From: Orychophragmus violaceus
Lineage: Eukaryota > Streptophyta > Magnoliopsida > Brassicales > Brassicaceae
Length of the DNA: 64,000 bases
Direction: 5' to 3'
Assembly: GCA_030180135.1 (NCBI GenBank)
Contig: CM058234.1
Coordinates: forward strand, 806,001 to 870,000
Shown one piece after another: positions 34,997-47,383 of the stretch. Below the pieces are notes generated by a model that was given only the letters and a program-made list of their open reading frames with translations, was not told the DNA's origin and made no database searches. Both the position numbers and the translations under genes were made by a program. Position 1 is the first letter of the stretch, and every line of letters begins with the position of its first letter.

Positions 34997-36361
34997 GTTT
35001 ATGTGTTTTAACAGTTTAGTTCGGGCTAGTAAATAATTATGTTGGTATCATTTTTACTTTGTATAGTTTAAACACTATGGAAGAGTACGTGGATCTGTTT
35101 TCTCATAATGGACAGGTTACATTTTATGCGGAGGATATGATCACATATGTAGGACGGTACACATTTATGATTTTGCTGCAGTCTATTGTTTGTAGATCTA
35201 ATAAGACTGCTCACATGGAAGAGGTGGAGTGGTAAAAGAGCAAGTTGAGAATATATGCCATTTTACTCTCTTTTTTGGGTTTGATCCGCCATCAAAACAA
35301 AAATTACATTTGTATGGGAAGTATGAATATGAGTTTGGTTCATTCAATTTACATGTTACTTTTATTGTGATAATTCGAGTAAAAACTTATAAAAATAAAA
35401 TAGTTTACGTAATACTTAGAGAGAAAACGATATTAAAGTAAATACTTTGCTCTAGTATTTTTATATTATTTTGTGAATGTTCGTATGTACAAATCCTTAG
35501 ACCCGTTATATACATTACTCTAAACCGATACAATAAAAAAATAAAACCCTAACAAAAACTTTTTATTCTCTCGATAAAGATAAAATGTAAACCTTAAACC
35601 GTCTTATTAGATCCGCGACATTTCTCAGCTTATACTAAAAAAAAACTCAATCACTAACACATTGAGATTTAGGTCACTTTGGAACAACAAATTTGATAAT
35701 AAGCTATTTGACTATCTCTTATAATTAGTCATAAAACATTTCAAATTCGAGATTTACAATACGTGGACTTTCAGAGAAAAATCCACAACGTAACACTTTA
35801 ATGCATTTCTAAACCATATTAGCCGATAAGATATTTGTAATAGTATTGATTGGTACTAAGTATAAATGTCGTTTCACATGAACAAAAAAAAAAAAACTTG
35901 ATATGAAAAGATTAAGAACTGAATCATATAAACTTTCCAAATATGAAAAAGTGAGACTTTTCATTACTACCACACATCAAAAAAGAATTCAAATGCTGTA
36001 ATCATATCATTCGCACTCTTTGGCTCTTTCTCTGCTACTTTCTTCCTTCAAACCTGAGGTGGGGAGTCACGCAGATTGTCAATTATTCAGGGGTATTTTT
36101 GTATTTTCCATTAAGAAATATTGTCCGTACACACAACAAAGATGAAAGAAGTCACTTTCGACCTACTTCTCACACTCCCACTCAACCGTTAGGTCAAGCT
36201 CCCATCTGGGAGAGAGAATCTTTTTGAGATCCTTTTGTTAAGCATTTTTAAAAAGAGTCCGTACTTTAATTATTGTATTAACAATTTTTTTAATATTTAA
36301 TTTACAATATCTAAGTCGTATGAACATGAAAGATGATTACTATTATTTGGGTTAAGTTAAC
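34997..36361. other. AT-rich intergenic stretch
   Basis: No gene. A 70-aa frame at 35229-35441 has no recognisable feature. Confidence 0.5.
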
Positions 36362-36587
36362 GGGTTTGATTGGTGACACTATAATAATAAAATGTTAGAA
36401 GCATACCGCTTTGTTTGTCATCAATCACGAAAACGTTATAAAACTATGTTTACTCTCAGCTTTTTGTTACTGCTTTCGCTAATAGTTTTCATTAACAGTT
36501 TTTAGTAACAATTTTCACTATTCAACCGCTTACCATTTTTGCTAATCGCTAATCTAATTGTTCCACTTTTGTTCACCAATCGAATCC
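36362..36587. mobile_element. Possible short MITE
   Basis: GGTTTGATTGGTGAC at the left and, on the other strand, GGATTCGATTGGTGAAC at the right give imperfect inverted ends. The interior has GCGATTAGC-like motifs that recall the element at 34779. Target duplication not convincing. Confidence 0.45.
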
Positions 36588-38548
36588 AACGAGAATAAGA
36601 ATACAAAAGTGTTTGGTCTCATGAAAAATATGTTACAAGATGCATAGATTTATATTGGGATTTAATCAACATAATTTGCCAAACTAATATGGAATACATT
36701 ATATTAAAGATAATTATGATTTTTTTATTTTCGTTTTGAATTCTTCTCGATCTTTTCAAGTTATTTCTCAATTTTTTATACGGTCAATCTTGACTTGATC
36801 TTCTAATAAGTTTTGATTGATTATTTGTAGAAAGTCATACATACTTTTGCGAATTTATAAGTTTTTTTTATTAACCATACAACTATTTGTGTGTTCTTTT
36901 TAGATTTCTAAACTATGTCTTGATAAAAAATTCGTTAAGAAAAACATATTATATCAAAATTGTTTGATTTATATGGGAGAATGAAATACCAGTGTTCAAT
37001 AATGAAATCATACATTATTCAGAAGCCAAGCTTGTTGTGATTATATAAGTCTAGTAACCAAAATAAAAGGAATCCATTTATTTATTCTGTGGACTATTTG
37101 GTTAATAACTATCTTATCCTATCATACAAAATTTGTTTTTAAGTTTCTCAAGATTTTTTTCTATTCAGTCATGTTAGTATGTTACCAATCCATATCATTG
37201 TTCAGTCTGCATTATGACAGAACTATGAGTAATTATTATGTGGACATTTTGGTTAATAACTCTCTTTCTCTGTCATGATTCCAAGCATTCCTCAATATAT
37301 AACTATATATAATAGTTTTAAATTTGTATTCAGCTAATCAAATGTTAAAGGTACATCACAACTTCGCCAGAGGATTGATCCATTTATTACAATCACAAAT
37401 GGAAAGTAAAGAACAGCCAAAAGACAAAAACACATACATATTTGTATAAGATTAATTTATTATAATCTGTTAAAAATAAATTGTGTAGTTTTGGGTGAAT
37501 GAATGCTAAAATTTAATGTTAGGTTGATATGAAAAAGGGTAAATTAATAATATATTAGAAGAGGGGACCATGCAAAAATAGATGCATCACATGATCTCTC
37601 TCTGGCTCTCTGAATATGGGCCTCAGTCTCTCTTCCTCACCCCATTATTTGTCCCTGCAAAAACCTTCTGGTTCTGGATAAGTCTTTACTCAATTGTCTA
37701 AATGTTTTTGAAATAAAATAAATTTTAGTATTGCTGAAGAATAAAATCATGAAACTAAGTTAACTAACAATCTAATAAATGAAATGACTGGATCTAACAC
37801 ATATTTTGTTTGTCTTAGTATATAACTACTCTGATTAATATTCTGAAAAATGCAGTAATGTAATTATTTTACAGACATGTATTAATGTGGAAAGGGTGAC
37901 AATTATTGAGAGAGGGTAGGGACCAAGTGAGGATGAGTTTTACAGGCTAGTGACTCAATTATGGGTAATTAATTTATAGACTAGAGTAGATTAGTAGACA
38001 AGGGCCTCCCCATTCCTAGTTGTTCTTCTATTTCCATTTATAAGAGTTTATCGTTTTTAATTTTTAAGACATTGCAACATTTAAGTTTTAATTTGAATTT
38101 GTAAACCAAAATGTAGCACCTACCCCTCTCAGAAAAACTAAATGACTAAAAACTGATCTTAACACATACATGCCCAATTATGATCTTTTTATCAAATAAG
38201 TTCCAATTATGATATTCATAATCTACTACTAACCATTTTGTTTGTTTGGTCCAAATTTTCTTTTGGGGTCAAATCTACTACTTACTAACCATAAAATCTG
38301 AATTATGAATCTGTTTGTTCTGTGTTCGCATGCATCAAATTCTTACTATCAATGGGCCACAAGAGGCTTTTGAGTACCCACTCAATGAGCTGACATTTTT
38401 TCTTTTCTTATTGGACTATTGAAATGATCTAGTTTAGTGATATTTTCTTCAGGCCCTCAAGAAATTTTTGTTGGGCCATAAGCTTATCAATTTCAATAAA
38501 CATGGGCTTAGTTCAAAAAAAAAGAAAAAAAGAAAAAAAATAAAACCA
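36588..38548. other. Intergenic region upstream of tRNA-Gln
   Basis: AT-rich, no gene or element recognised. Confidence 0.5.
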
Positions 38549-38620
38549 AGGTTCCACCGAGACTTGAACTCGGGTTACTGGATTCAGAGTCCAATGTCCT
38601 GACCACTAGACCATGGAACC
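38549..38620 (-). tRNA. tRNA-Gln (anticodon CUG)
   Basis: Minus strand, 72 nt including the discriminator base. Acceptor arms GGTTCCA/TGGAACC pair fully; the D arm contains GTCTAGTGGTCAGGAC; the anticodon loop is CTCTGAA with CTG at 38585-38587; the T arm contains CCGAGTTCAAGTCTCGG. Box A and box B are intact and a long T-rich terminator follows on the minus strand. No intron. It lies 238 bp upstream of the protease gene on the opposite strand. Confidence 0.97.
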
Positions 38621-38858
38621 AATTTTGCACAAATAACACAACCAAATTAATTGTTCTTATAACTTAGTTCATCACCAACAAATGCGGGAATAATTTCAAT
38701 AATTTCGTAATGATGAGAAAAAAAGACGGTCCATAATTAAAGTAAGCTTTCACACACGAGATAGTTTGCCTTTATATGCTGTGTAGTAGATAGATTAAAC
38801 TCTATACAGATCCTTGTGACAATAGTTAACATTTTAAAACTTCACATTTTTATTTCCA

Positions 38859-40304
38859 ATGGGGAGACTAAACACCTTCATCTTCTCCGTCGTGATTCTC
38901 GTCTTCTCACTCTCCGCCGCCGCTTCTTCTTCCCAATACAACACACTCGTCGTCAACACTCTCCCTTCTTCCCCAATCCTTTCATCTCCTGATTCCGAGT
39001 CCTTCACCAGTGTATCCCAATCCACAACTTCACTCTCTGTCCATCTATCACACGTCGATACTCTCTCTTCCTTCTCCGACGCATCTCCGGCGGATCTTTT
39101 CAACTTCCGTCTCCGCAGAGACTCTATCCGCGTCAAATCCTTGACCAGCCTCGCCGCCGTCTCTGCTGGCCGGAATGTTACGAAAAGAACTCCACGATCG
39201 GCCGGTGGATTTAGCGGCGCTGTTATCTCCGGTCTCTCACAAGGAAGCGGAGAGTATTTCATGAGGTTAGGCGTTGGAACTCCGGCGACTAACATTTACA
39301 TGGTTCTTGATACAGGAAGCGACGTCGTTTGGCTCCAATGCTCTCCTTGTAAAGTATGTTACAACCAGTCCGACCCGATTTTCGACCCGTCTAAATCAAA
39401 AACTTTTAATACAGTTCCATGTGGATCTCGTCTTTGTCGGAGATTAGACGAGTCGTCGGAATGTGTCAGCCGTCGAAGCAAGACTTGTCTCTATCAAGTA
39501 TCGTACGGTGACGGATCGTTTACCGTAGGAGATTTCTCCACCGAAACGCTGACGTTTCACGGCGCGCGTGTGGATAACGTGGCGTTAGGATGCGGTCACG
39601 ATAACGAAGGCTTGTTTGTGGGTGCGGCTGGGCTGTTGGGCCTGGGCCGTGGCGGATTATCGTTTCCGTCGCAGACGAAAAACCGTTATAACGGAAAATT
39701 CTCTTACTGTTTGGTTGACCGGACGAGTTCCGGTTCTGCTTCTAAACCGCCGTCAACTATTGTCTTCGGAAACGATTCCGTCCCCAAAACCTCCGTTTTC
39801 ACGCCGTTGTTAACGAACCCGAAGCTTGACACGTTTTATTATTTGCAGCTTCTTGGAATCAGCGTTGGTGGTTCACGCGTTCGCGGCGTTTCGGAGTCGC
39901 AGTTTAAGCTTAGCGCCACCGGAAACGGCGGGGTTATAATTGATTCTGGTACTTCGGTAACTCGTCTGACTCAACCAGCTTACGTGGCGCTTAGAGACGC
40001 GTTTCGTCTCGGAGCGACGAGGCTGAAACGTGCTTCGTCGTATGCTCTGTTTGACACGTGTTTTGATCTTTCTGGAATGACGACGGTGAAAGTTCCGACG
40101 GTGGAATTTCATTTCAGCGGAGGAGATGTTTCGCTTCCGGCGAGTAATTATTTGATTCCGGTAAACACTGAAGGACGGTTCTGTTTTGCGTTTGCCGGTA
40201 CAATGGGGAGCTTGTCGATAATTGGAAACATACAACAACAAGGTTTCCGGGTTGCTTATGATTTAGCTGGGTCACGGGTCGGGTTTTTATCTCAAGCTTG
40301 TTAG
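38859..40304 (+). CDS. A1-family aspartyl protease, nepenthesin-like, intronless
   Basis: 481 aa in one exon. The N-terminus MGRLNTFIFSVVILVFSLSA is a signal peptide; a propeptide of ~115 residues follows. The two catalytic motifs are DTGSDVVW (Asp 151) and DSGTSVTRL (Asp 362), with the flap in YGDGSFTVGDF. A Cys-rich insert around residues 160-205 (CSPCKVCYNQ, CGSRLCRR, CVSRRSKTC) is typical of plant nepenthesin-like enzymes. It would be secreted and cleave proteins or peptides in the apoplast; the substrate is unknown. By position and sequence it corresponds to the protease I recall as AT3G61820. The ATG is the first in frame after a stretch with upstream stops. Confidence 0.95.
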   Translation: MGRLNTFIFSVVILVFSLSAAASSSQYNTLVVNTLPSSPILSSPDSESFTSVSQSTTSLSVHLSHVDTLSSFSDASPADLFNFRLRRDSIRVKSLTSLAAVSAGRNVTKRTPRSAGGFSGAVISGLSQGSGEYFMRLGVGTPATNIYMVLDTGSDVVWLQCSPCKVCYNQSDPIFDPSKSKTFNTVPCGSRLCRRLDESSECVSRRSKTCLYQVSYGDGSFTVGDFSTETLTFHGARVDNVALGCGHDNEGLFVGAAGLLGLGRGGLSFPSQTKNRYNGKFSYCLVDRTSSGSASKPPSTIVFGNDSVPKTSVFTPLLTNPKLDTFYYLQLLGISVGGSRVRGVSESQFKLSATGNGGVIIDSGTSVTRLTQPAYVALRDAFRLGATRLKRASSYALFDTCFDLSGMTTVKVPTVEFHFSGGDVSLPASNYLIPVNTEGRFCFAFAGTMGSLSIIGNIQQQGFRVAYDLAGSRVGFLSQAC

Positions 40305-41478
40305 ATTTTTGAGTTAGAGTTGACTCGTTTATTCCCAAAGTCTTTATGGAGAAAAAAGCAATTTATCCATATTGTCATCATCGACAATTATCATACTACT
40401 CATTAGTCATAAATAACTCATATAATTGGAGATCACGAGATGGAGCTTTTACTTTTTGTCTTTCTATATGGTGATTGGTTTAGAATCGGTTTTCAAAATT
40501 TGTACTTCTTTATGCCAAAGAGAAGCTAATCTTAAATGTATGTTTTTCTTTGGATTATTTATGATAATGAAATTATTATTAGTAACAATTTACTAGCTTA
40601 CACAAGGTTGTTGAATAGCAGAATGTGTTGGCAATGTTTTTTTTCTCTCGAATTATTTCGGTAATGATGAGCCAAACTAGTATTTGCGGTGAATCCCTTT
40701 GTTAAGTAGCCATGCATTACGATAGGAACTCTCAAAGTTTTTCTTAGATTCGAGATTCGACATATATATTATAGTTCGTTGACCCGAAAATCAACTAAGA
40801 AAAAAACATCACACCACCTAGCTCGGAGTTTATAATGTCTATTGAAACGGATTAAATTACAACAAAGGACAGGTTTTAAGAGTAAAGATATTTGACAAAA
40901 GAAACATTTTGCAATCCACCTGTATAGCACTTGGTCATTTTTGTCAAGGTCAGTCATTCATAGATTAAGACACAAAACTAATCAAAAAAAACATGTACTA
41001 GACTAGCTCACCCGATCTTTTTAATACATATCTAACTTACATAATTTCACGTAGATCACTAGGTTTACTACTATCAAATAGTTTCAAAACTAAATCCATT
41101 AAACTTCAAAATATTGCTTTAATACTAGACAAAACTTCTTTGGATTATTGGCTAATTTATCTTCAGTTTGTGTGTGTTTGCATAATTCATCCTTCTATGT
41201 AGTCAAATGCAATGCATATATAATATGGTTCGGTGCATCTCGAAATTATGACTGTGCAAATATATACACACATCGTAAACGACGCATTGCATCGTGGATA
41301 TGGGGATGGACATACACTATTGTTGTTTTCTCTCCATGTGAGTGAGAGAGTGGGACAGTTCTTGGTCTTATGTGTATTAAGAAGCAATATATATTTTGGC
41401 AACTGAAGCAAAATAATTTCCTCACTAAGTAACAAATCAATAATAGAGATTAATAATCAAAAAGTTGTTTGTAGTTCA
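40305..41478. other. Intergenic region 3' of the protease
   Basis: 3' UTR of the protease at the left; otherwise AT-rich DNA with no gene or repeat recognised. Confidence 0.5.
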
Positions 41479-43364
41479 GTGGCAATGACTCTCTTTAACA
41501 CTCCCTTGTCTCGAATTCGATTCAAGTTAGGGACAAAATTGAATGGAGAATTAGCGGGTTATTTTGGAAGTGTGAGAGGTCTTAGACAAGGTTGCTCATT
41601 ATCTCCGTACTTGTTTGTTATTTGCATGAATGTCTGCTCAAGAACAAGAATTTGGTTATCACCCTGAATGTGAAGATATGAAGTTGACTCACTTATGCTT
41701 TGCAGATGATTTGATGGTTTTTGTAGATGGAGAAAGGAACTCAGTGGAAGGAATTCTTCGAGTTTTCGACGAGTTTGCGAAAAGATCGGGTCTATGCATC
41801 AGTATTGAAAAGTCCACTATATACATGGCAGGAATAGCAGAAGACACTAAATCTACGATTTTGGAAGAGTTCCCATTCAGATTTGGAGAGCTACCGGTTC
41901 GGTATTTGGGGCTGCCTTTGATGTCTAAAAGAATGTCAAGCAACGACTATTTGCCACTTATTGAGCAGATAAGGAATCAGATCCAATCTTGGACTACGCG
42001 AGCTCTGTCGTTTGCAAGGAGGTTACAACTTACCGGATCAGTTCTTTTGAGTATAACAAACTTCTGGATCTCAGCTTTCCGATTACCTAAAGCTTGTATC
42101 AAAGAGATAGATAAGATTTGCTTAGCTTTCTTATGGTCAGGCCCAGACTTAGATCCACATAAAGCTAAAGTATCTTGGAAAGAGGTTTGTATACCAAGAG
42201 AAGGAGGACTGGGGTTGAGATCCATTGAAGATGCGAACAAAGCGAGCTGTTTAAAGCTGATTTGGAGGCTGCTGTCATCAAAAGACTCTTTTTGGGTCAA
42301 TTGGGTTCAGAATCACCTGTTTCGGAATGGAACTTTCTGGTCAGTCTCTGGAAGCACTTCAAAGGGTTCATGGATGTGGAAAAAACTGTTGAAATATAGA
42401 AACCTTGCTCGAACTTTTCATCGTGTGGAAGTGGGCAATGGTGACACAACCTCTTTTGGTATGATTCTTGGAGTAACATGGGCTGTTTATTGGAGAGGAC
42501 ATGAGCGAGAGGAATAATTGATTTGGGAATCCAAAGGCACGCAACAGTGGGTGAAGTGTTATGCTCTCCGAGAAGCATAAGACACCGAAGCCACACGCTC
42601 AAGCAGATCGAAGATATGATCCGAGAGAAGAGAAGAAATCAGCAACACCACGTAGCAGACATGGATGTATGGCGAGGAAAAGATGGGGATTCTCGTCCAT
42701 TTTTTCGTACTCATGATACGGTGGAGCTGATCAGGAACATAAAAGAAAAGGTGGCATGGCACAAAGGTGTTTGGTTTCCTCACTCTACCCCAAAATACTC
42801 ATTCATAGTTTGGTTTGCAATGAAAGATAGATTATCGACAGGAAATAGAATGAGAAGTTGGAACATTAACGTCGACGCAAGTTGTGGATTCTGCTCAGGA
42901 ACAACATAATCAAGGGACATTTGTTTTTCGCATGTCGATACACTCGTCGAGTCGGGAGAATCTAGCAAAAACCTTGATGGGACAACGGTATTCATGCATA
43001 TGGGCAAGGCTGGTGCATCAACTTACAGATACATCAGTTGGTAAAGTGATCACCTTCCTTCTCCGATATGTCTTCCAAGCAACGGTCTATGGTATCTGGA
43101 TAGAGAAAAACATGAGGAGACATGGTGAACCTCATAAGATGGAAGCGCAACTAGTGAAGATCATAGACAAGAATGTCCGAAATCAACTCTTCCTCATCAT
43201 TCGACAAGGCGACTTAAAGTATGAAAAGACTCTTCAAATTTGGTTCTCCATGAGATAAAACTCATATTGATTTGATCTTGTTTTATTGGAATTGTTTTTG
43301 AAACGGTTGTAAAAAATATGTTTTTTTTTAAATATAATTTAAGATTAAATTCAAAAAAAAAAAT
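41479..43364 (+). mobile_element. 5'-truncated L1-type LINE remnant, second copy
   Basis: Coding fragments 41479-41667, 41630-42517, 42523-42909 and 42884-43258 follow one another with frame changes. Motifs: GSVRGLRQGCSLSPYLF, CFADDLMVFVDGE (RT palm), LPVRYLGLPLMSKR, KVSWKEVCIPREGGLGLR and the zf-RVT-like tail (WFAMKDRLSTGNRM). The upstream half of RT and the endonuclease are missing. A 3' A-rich tail is at 43352-43364. Related to, but clearly diverged from, the LINE at 27333. Confidence 0.92.
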
Positions 43365-44430
43365 CAGAAATGACATAAACAATTATATTAAAAAAACATA
43401 CTCGATAACGATATAGAGACAAAGTGCGGCACATGGACCCATATGGTGACCAGAATAATGCAGCCACCGAAGGAGCCACCAGTTTTATACCCACTCCTTT
43501 CCCGCTGTTTCCTCCGCAAATATCTCTCATTCACTTGCGTTTTCAATGGAGATGAGATGAGTCATTTGTATGCTTGCGGTTCCAAAACGTCATTTTTTCC
43601 TCCTCTTTGTCAACCTAAATATATTGGTGATGAATAGTATACCATTTGTTCATATTTTTATAATTTGAAAAAGTTATTTTTTATTTTTATCATTTGTAAT
43701 ATTCATTAATTTTTATGTTCAAAAAAATATTCATTAATTTTTCAAATGTTCGTATTTTTGAAATGTAATTTCGCTATATACAACAAATATGTTAAAAATA
43801 TAATAAAAATAAAATATAATTAATCAAATATTTTTATTTTATTTTTTTAACATTTTGTAAATTTTGCTACAAAAACTTAATATAATCCAGTTCATTCCAT
43901 CAACAATTTATTCAGTTATTTTGCTATTCTGCTATTCATCTTATATACCAGTCAAATCCGTTGTTTTAAACTGTAAATGCATTATCCATAAATATCAGTT
44001 TCTAATTTCACTATATTTCAAACGTTATTCTTCTATTTAGTTTAAAATAAACAGCATTAAAATGTTCATGTTGATTAGAAAATTCGAATTTTTAGATAAT
44101 TTTAAAATAGACAGAACTTGAATCAGACAACTTTCCCTAACATGATGACAATTTGCATATCCGATTTATTCCGTGACAAATGTTTTGTTAGCTACGATTA
44201 GAAAATTGACTTCCAAGTCCTACACGAATCTATATCATCTTGCACGTGACATATCGGACAAAGTAAAGAAACTATGAATCAATGTCTCAATCACTCAAAT
44301 ATATCCACTTATTTATTTCCTTTTTTACGAAAAGCCCGGTGGACTAATTAGTTATAATACGGCCCATAACAAAACAAAAGCCCATATTCTAAAATGACCA
44401 TCTCACAATCTTCTTCTCCACTAGGTCGTT
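43365..44430. other. AT-rich intergenic stretch
   Basis: Nothing recognised. Confidence 0.5.
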
Positions 44431-44435
44431 CAAAC

Positions 44436-44841
44436 TATTAAAGTTGTATGGTCCATATTAAGTTTTATGGGCTTCCAACCTAAAATTAATTGGTGATAAG
44501 TGGATTGGTCCATATCCCTTATATATTAAGTGAGATCCATTCCAACTACCGATGAGAGACTTATGTCTCTAATACTCCCCCTCGAGATAATGGTTATTTG
44601 ACCATTAATCTCGAAATGCTCGGGCTTGGATCGACGACACCAATTTGAGCCTGACTTGTCGATGATTGGACCAACTTTGACTCGGATCGGGCTCTGATAC
44701 CATATTAAGGTTGTATGGTCCAGATTAAGTTCTATGAGCTTCCAACCTAAAACATATTGGTGATAAGTGGATTGGCTCATATCCCTTATATATTAAGTGA
44801 GATCCCTTTCAACTACCGATGTGAGACTTATGTTCCTAATA
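44436..44841 (-). mobile_element. TRIM (terminal-repeat retrotransposon in miniature)
   Basis: 406 bp. Terminal direct repeats of 139 bp at 44436-44574 and 44703-44841 are clearly homologous (TTGTATGGTCCA.ATTAAGTT, CTTATATATTAAGTGAGATCC). On the minus strand the primer site TGGTATCAGAGC (complement of 44691-44702) directly follows the first repeat, and a purine tract CTCGAGGGGGAG precedes the second. CAAAC is duplicated at 44431-44435 and 44842-44846. No coding capacity, as expected. It sits 1 bp beyond the stop codon of the GH17 pseudogene. Confidence 0.93.
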
Positions 44842-45548
44842 CAAACTTCAAATCGGCGGCGAGATATTCAAATCATATTTCTTCGATCCATTACCATACA
44901 ACACTCCACAGTGTTTATCTACAGCGCCACCTTCATCAAACAAAGCAAATATATGCACATGAACTTTATTCCACCCTCTTCTCAAATGCTCAATCAGCCG
45001 TTGATTGAAAACCCTAGCGTTCTCCAAATTAGCAGCTACTTCGCCACAATCTCTACTCGACAGCCATCCAATCTCCGATATAACCACCAGAATCTTCGGT
45101 AATCCCAGAGATTTCACAGCGGAGTCAACCGAATCAAACATTATATCGAACATGTTAGTGTATGTGACTCCACTATACGGACTGTGTATTTCCGACGTCT
45201 AAGACTTTTCATCGGCTGAAACAGAGCGAAATCCAGCGGAATCGAAGGGAACAATTGTTTACATTCACCATGAGAGGAGAATCCGTTCGCTGCAGAAACC
45301 TCAAAATTGGTTTCAAAACCGATTCACCAATCGATTTTTGAAAAATCGCGGTTGAGGGAGGGAATCTCCGTGACAAAGACGCGAGGGAATGAGTGGTTGA
45401 TACTTTGATCTTCTTCTGCAATTGGTACCTCTTGATTGCTTTATGAACATTCACCATAGCTGAGACGAGTATTGCGGGAGTAGCGAGACTTCGTTACCGA
45501 CGGAGATTGATGTTATGATTGTGTTCTTGTGGTAAGATAAGATGAAGT

Positions 45549-46190
45549 TGTTGGATCCCCTAGGATCTAGGGTTTGATATATTGAATGAAAACCAACCTC
45601 GTTCTTACCTTTGAACTGGCAGCGGAATGAGAATGGTGAACGAGATCAGTGGAGCAACGCAAATGCCTTGCCTCTACCAGATACACACGCACGCTCGCTG
45701 GAAACGGGATGCTAGTGCCGGATCAACGGGATTCGAATCTCTCTGGTGTGTCTACTATTTCTGTCAAGAAAAGTGGACGGCCTTCTATTCAGGTCGAAAC
45801 TCTCGAGTTTTATTTGACCTAAACATGCTTAACGGGCCAGACTTAATTAAGTCCCAACCCGAAAAGCTCTTTCGGAAATTCTGAACTGTGTCGACCGACA
45901 CACAAGCTGTGTCGATCGACACAACACCATTATATCGATTATAATGCGCATCCAATGCACATTAATATAATCATTACCATAATGATCATTCCCATGTCGT
46001 AGCTTCCAGTTTGCTTAGGTGTGTGACCCTATAGGATCATATAATACTGGTAGTAAGTCTACAACTTACAGACTGCAAGAGGCTTCTAGCAAAACATTGC
46101 AACCGCCCAGTATTATACGAATGTCTGATCTCGACACACAACTATCATCAGGGGTGAGTACAAGTGTGATTTCAGGACACTATCCCAACA
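45549..46190 (-). mobile_element. Solo LTR of the same Copia family inside the GH17 gene
   Basis: 642 bp in reverse orientation, TGTTGGATCCCC to TATCCCAACA, flanked by GAAGT (45544-45548 and 46191-46195). Removing it and one GAAGT restores the glucanase frame across the site. It shares the CACACCTAAGCAAAC segment, the GATTTCAGGACA end and one GTCGATCGAC hairpin (about 45887-45924) with the complete element, but is ~90 bp shorter. Confidence 0.93.
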
Positions 46191-46379
46191 GAAGTTTCTG
46201 ATGATTGATTCAGATTCTGAGAGATTGGAGGATATAATTGGAATTTTGTCGTTGGGGATACAAAGGGAGAGAGTGATTCCAGTGTTGGCTAAGGATTTGG
46301 TGAGTGTTGGATCCATGTCGAAGGTTTTGAGATGTTTGATGGATAGTGAGTTGAGTAGTGATGGTATGGCTTCTGGTGG

Positions 46380-46625
46380 TGGAAGGTTTGAGCTGTAACG
46401 ACCGTAGTTGATTCCGATTTCTGGGACTGGGTGAAAGAAGCGAGAGAAAGTGATGAAAAAAAGATCAAGGAAGGTTTCTCGAAATCAAAAGATTACCTCC
46501 AATATTGGAGCTGTATCGTCCATAGTTGGTTCCGATTCCCGGACCTGGAAAACAAGCAAGAAAGTTAAGGAAAACGAGAGAAAGAGGAGGAACATGGAAG
46601 AATCAACAGATTTTACCTCCAAGCG
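46380..46625 (-). repeat. Tandemly duplicated intron-exon segment in the GH17 pseudogene
   Basis: Two copies of [pyrimidine-rich intron end + PG/PEIG(I/T)NYGRYSSN exon start + donor-like GTAATC or continuation], about 125 bp apart. Both have their own AG acceptor. The lower copy (46380-46440) leads into the rest of the enzyme, so the upper one is a duplicate exon. Confidence 0.6.
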
Positions 46626-46962
46626 ATGGAATAGTGGAGCACTAAGTTATTGAGATGGACAAGATCAAGAGAATCCAGAAAGCATGTTGCGTCGTCATCG
46701 TCATCCTCATATTCTCTCTGTTTTTTTGTTCTCGACTTGGTTAGCTGATTTTGGCGGGATTATATATATATATATCTTGAGAACTATATATTAACGGTTT
46801 TTAATGTAATTACATAAACACCCATCAATCTTGTGGGTTTGGAAAGAGGGGGAAAAACGTCATTTTCAATAGTTGACAAGAACCGAGTAAACCGACCAGC
46901 ATAGTGGCTACGTTACATGTAAACGGAAACGAGTACGCAGAAGCGAAACGTTCGGAAACGTT

Positions 46963-46965
<3 letters not shown>

Positions 46966-47012
<47 letters not shown>
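46966..47012. repeat. (AT)n microsatellite
   Basis: About 23 AT/TA dinucleotides. Confidence 0.97.
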
Positions 47013-47015
<3 letters not shown>

Positions 47016-47383
47016 AGAATATAATGAACACCAACCATAAAAAAAAAAGTTCAAGATAGTATTTGAACAACATAAGTCAACCCATATTAAAAAAAAATTA
47101 GAATTTGGAACAAAACATACTTTAGTTGGAAAAAACTATAAATACAAACGAACATGAATCATTTTGACCTCATTTTGATTTTTTTTTTCTTCCGGCAAAT
47201 CAATTATATTAGTATCAAGAAATGTTACAAAGTACAAACTCATTCCAAAACACTTGTTATTAGCAAATATAAGAAATTGAAACAATTTCAATGAAAGAGT
47301 GGAGAGTAACCATGATATCCGAACGGTAGGCTTATAGGCTAGCAAATGGAATTTTCTTTGTCCCCCTTTCATAATTTCATTGG

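Larger units (their letters stand above)
44848..46710 (-). pseudogene. GH17 beta-1,3-glucanase-like gene, broken
   Basis: Reading down the minus strand: a signal-peptide exon from ATG 46710 (MRMTMTTQHAFWILLIL) with an early TAG; a spliced exon with IGTNYGRYSSN; a second related exon start with IGINYGRYSSN near 46400; the segment SLANTGITLSLCIPNDKIP; a solo LTR (45549-46190) inserted after IIRNF; VGNE, the proton-donor motif; HKAIKRYQLQKKIKVSTTHS (45209-45457); and the C-terminal part with SEIGWLS and YGNGSKKYDLN (44848-45153). Frame changes occur near 45470-45500 and at least twice between 45170 and 45290. The family hydrolyses cell-wall beta-1,3-glucan. The collinear A. thaliana gene, recalled as AT3G61810, is a GH17 member. 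Confidence 0.9.

Noticed and set aside
40114..40338. Minus-strand frames antisense to the aspartyl protease
   Set aside because: Shadow frames of a GC-rich coding exon.
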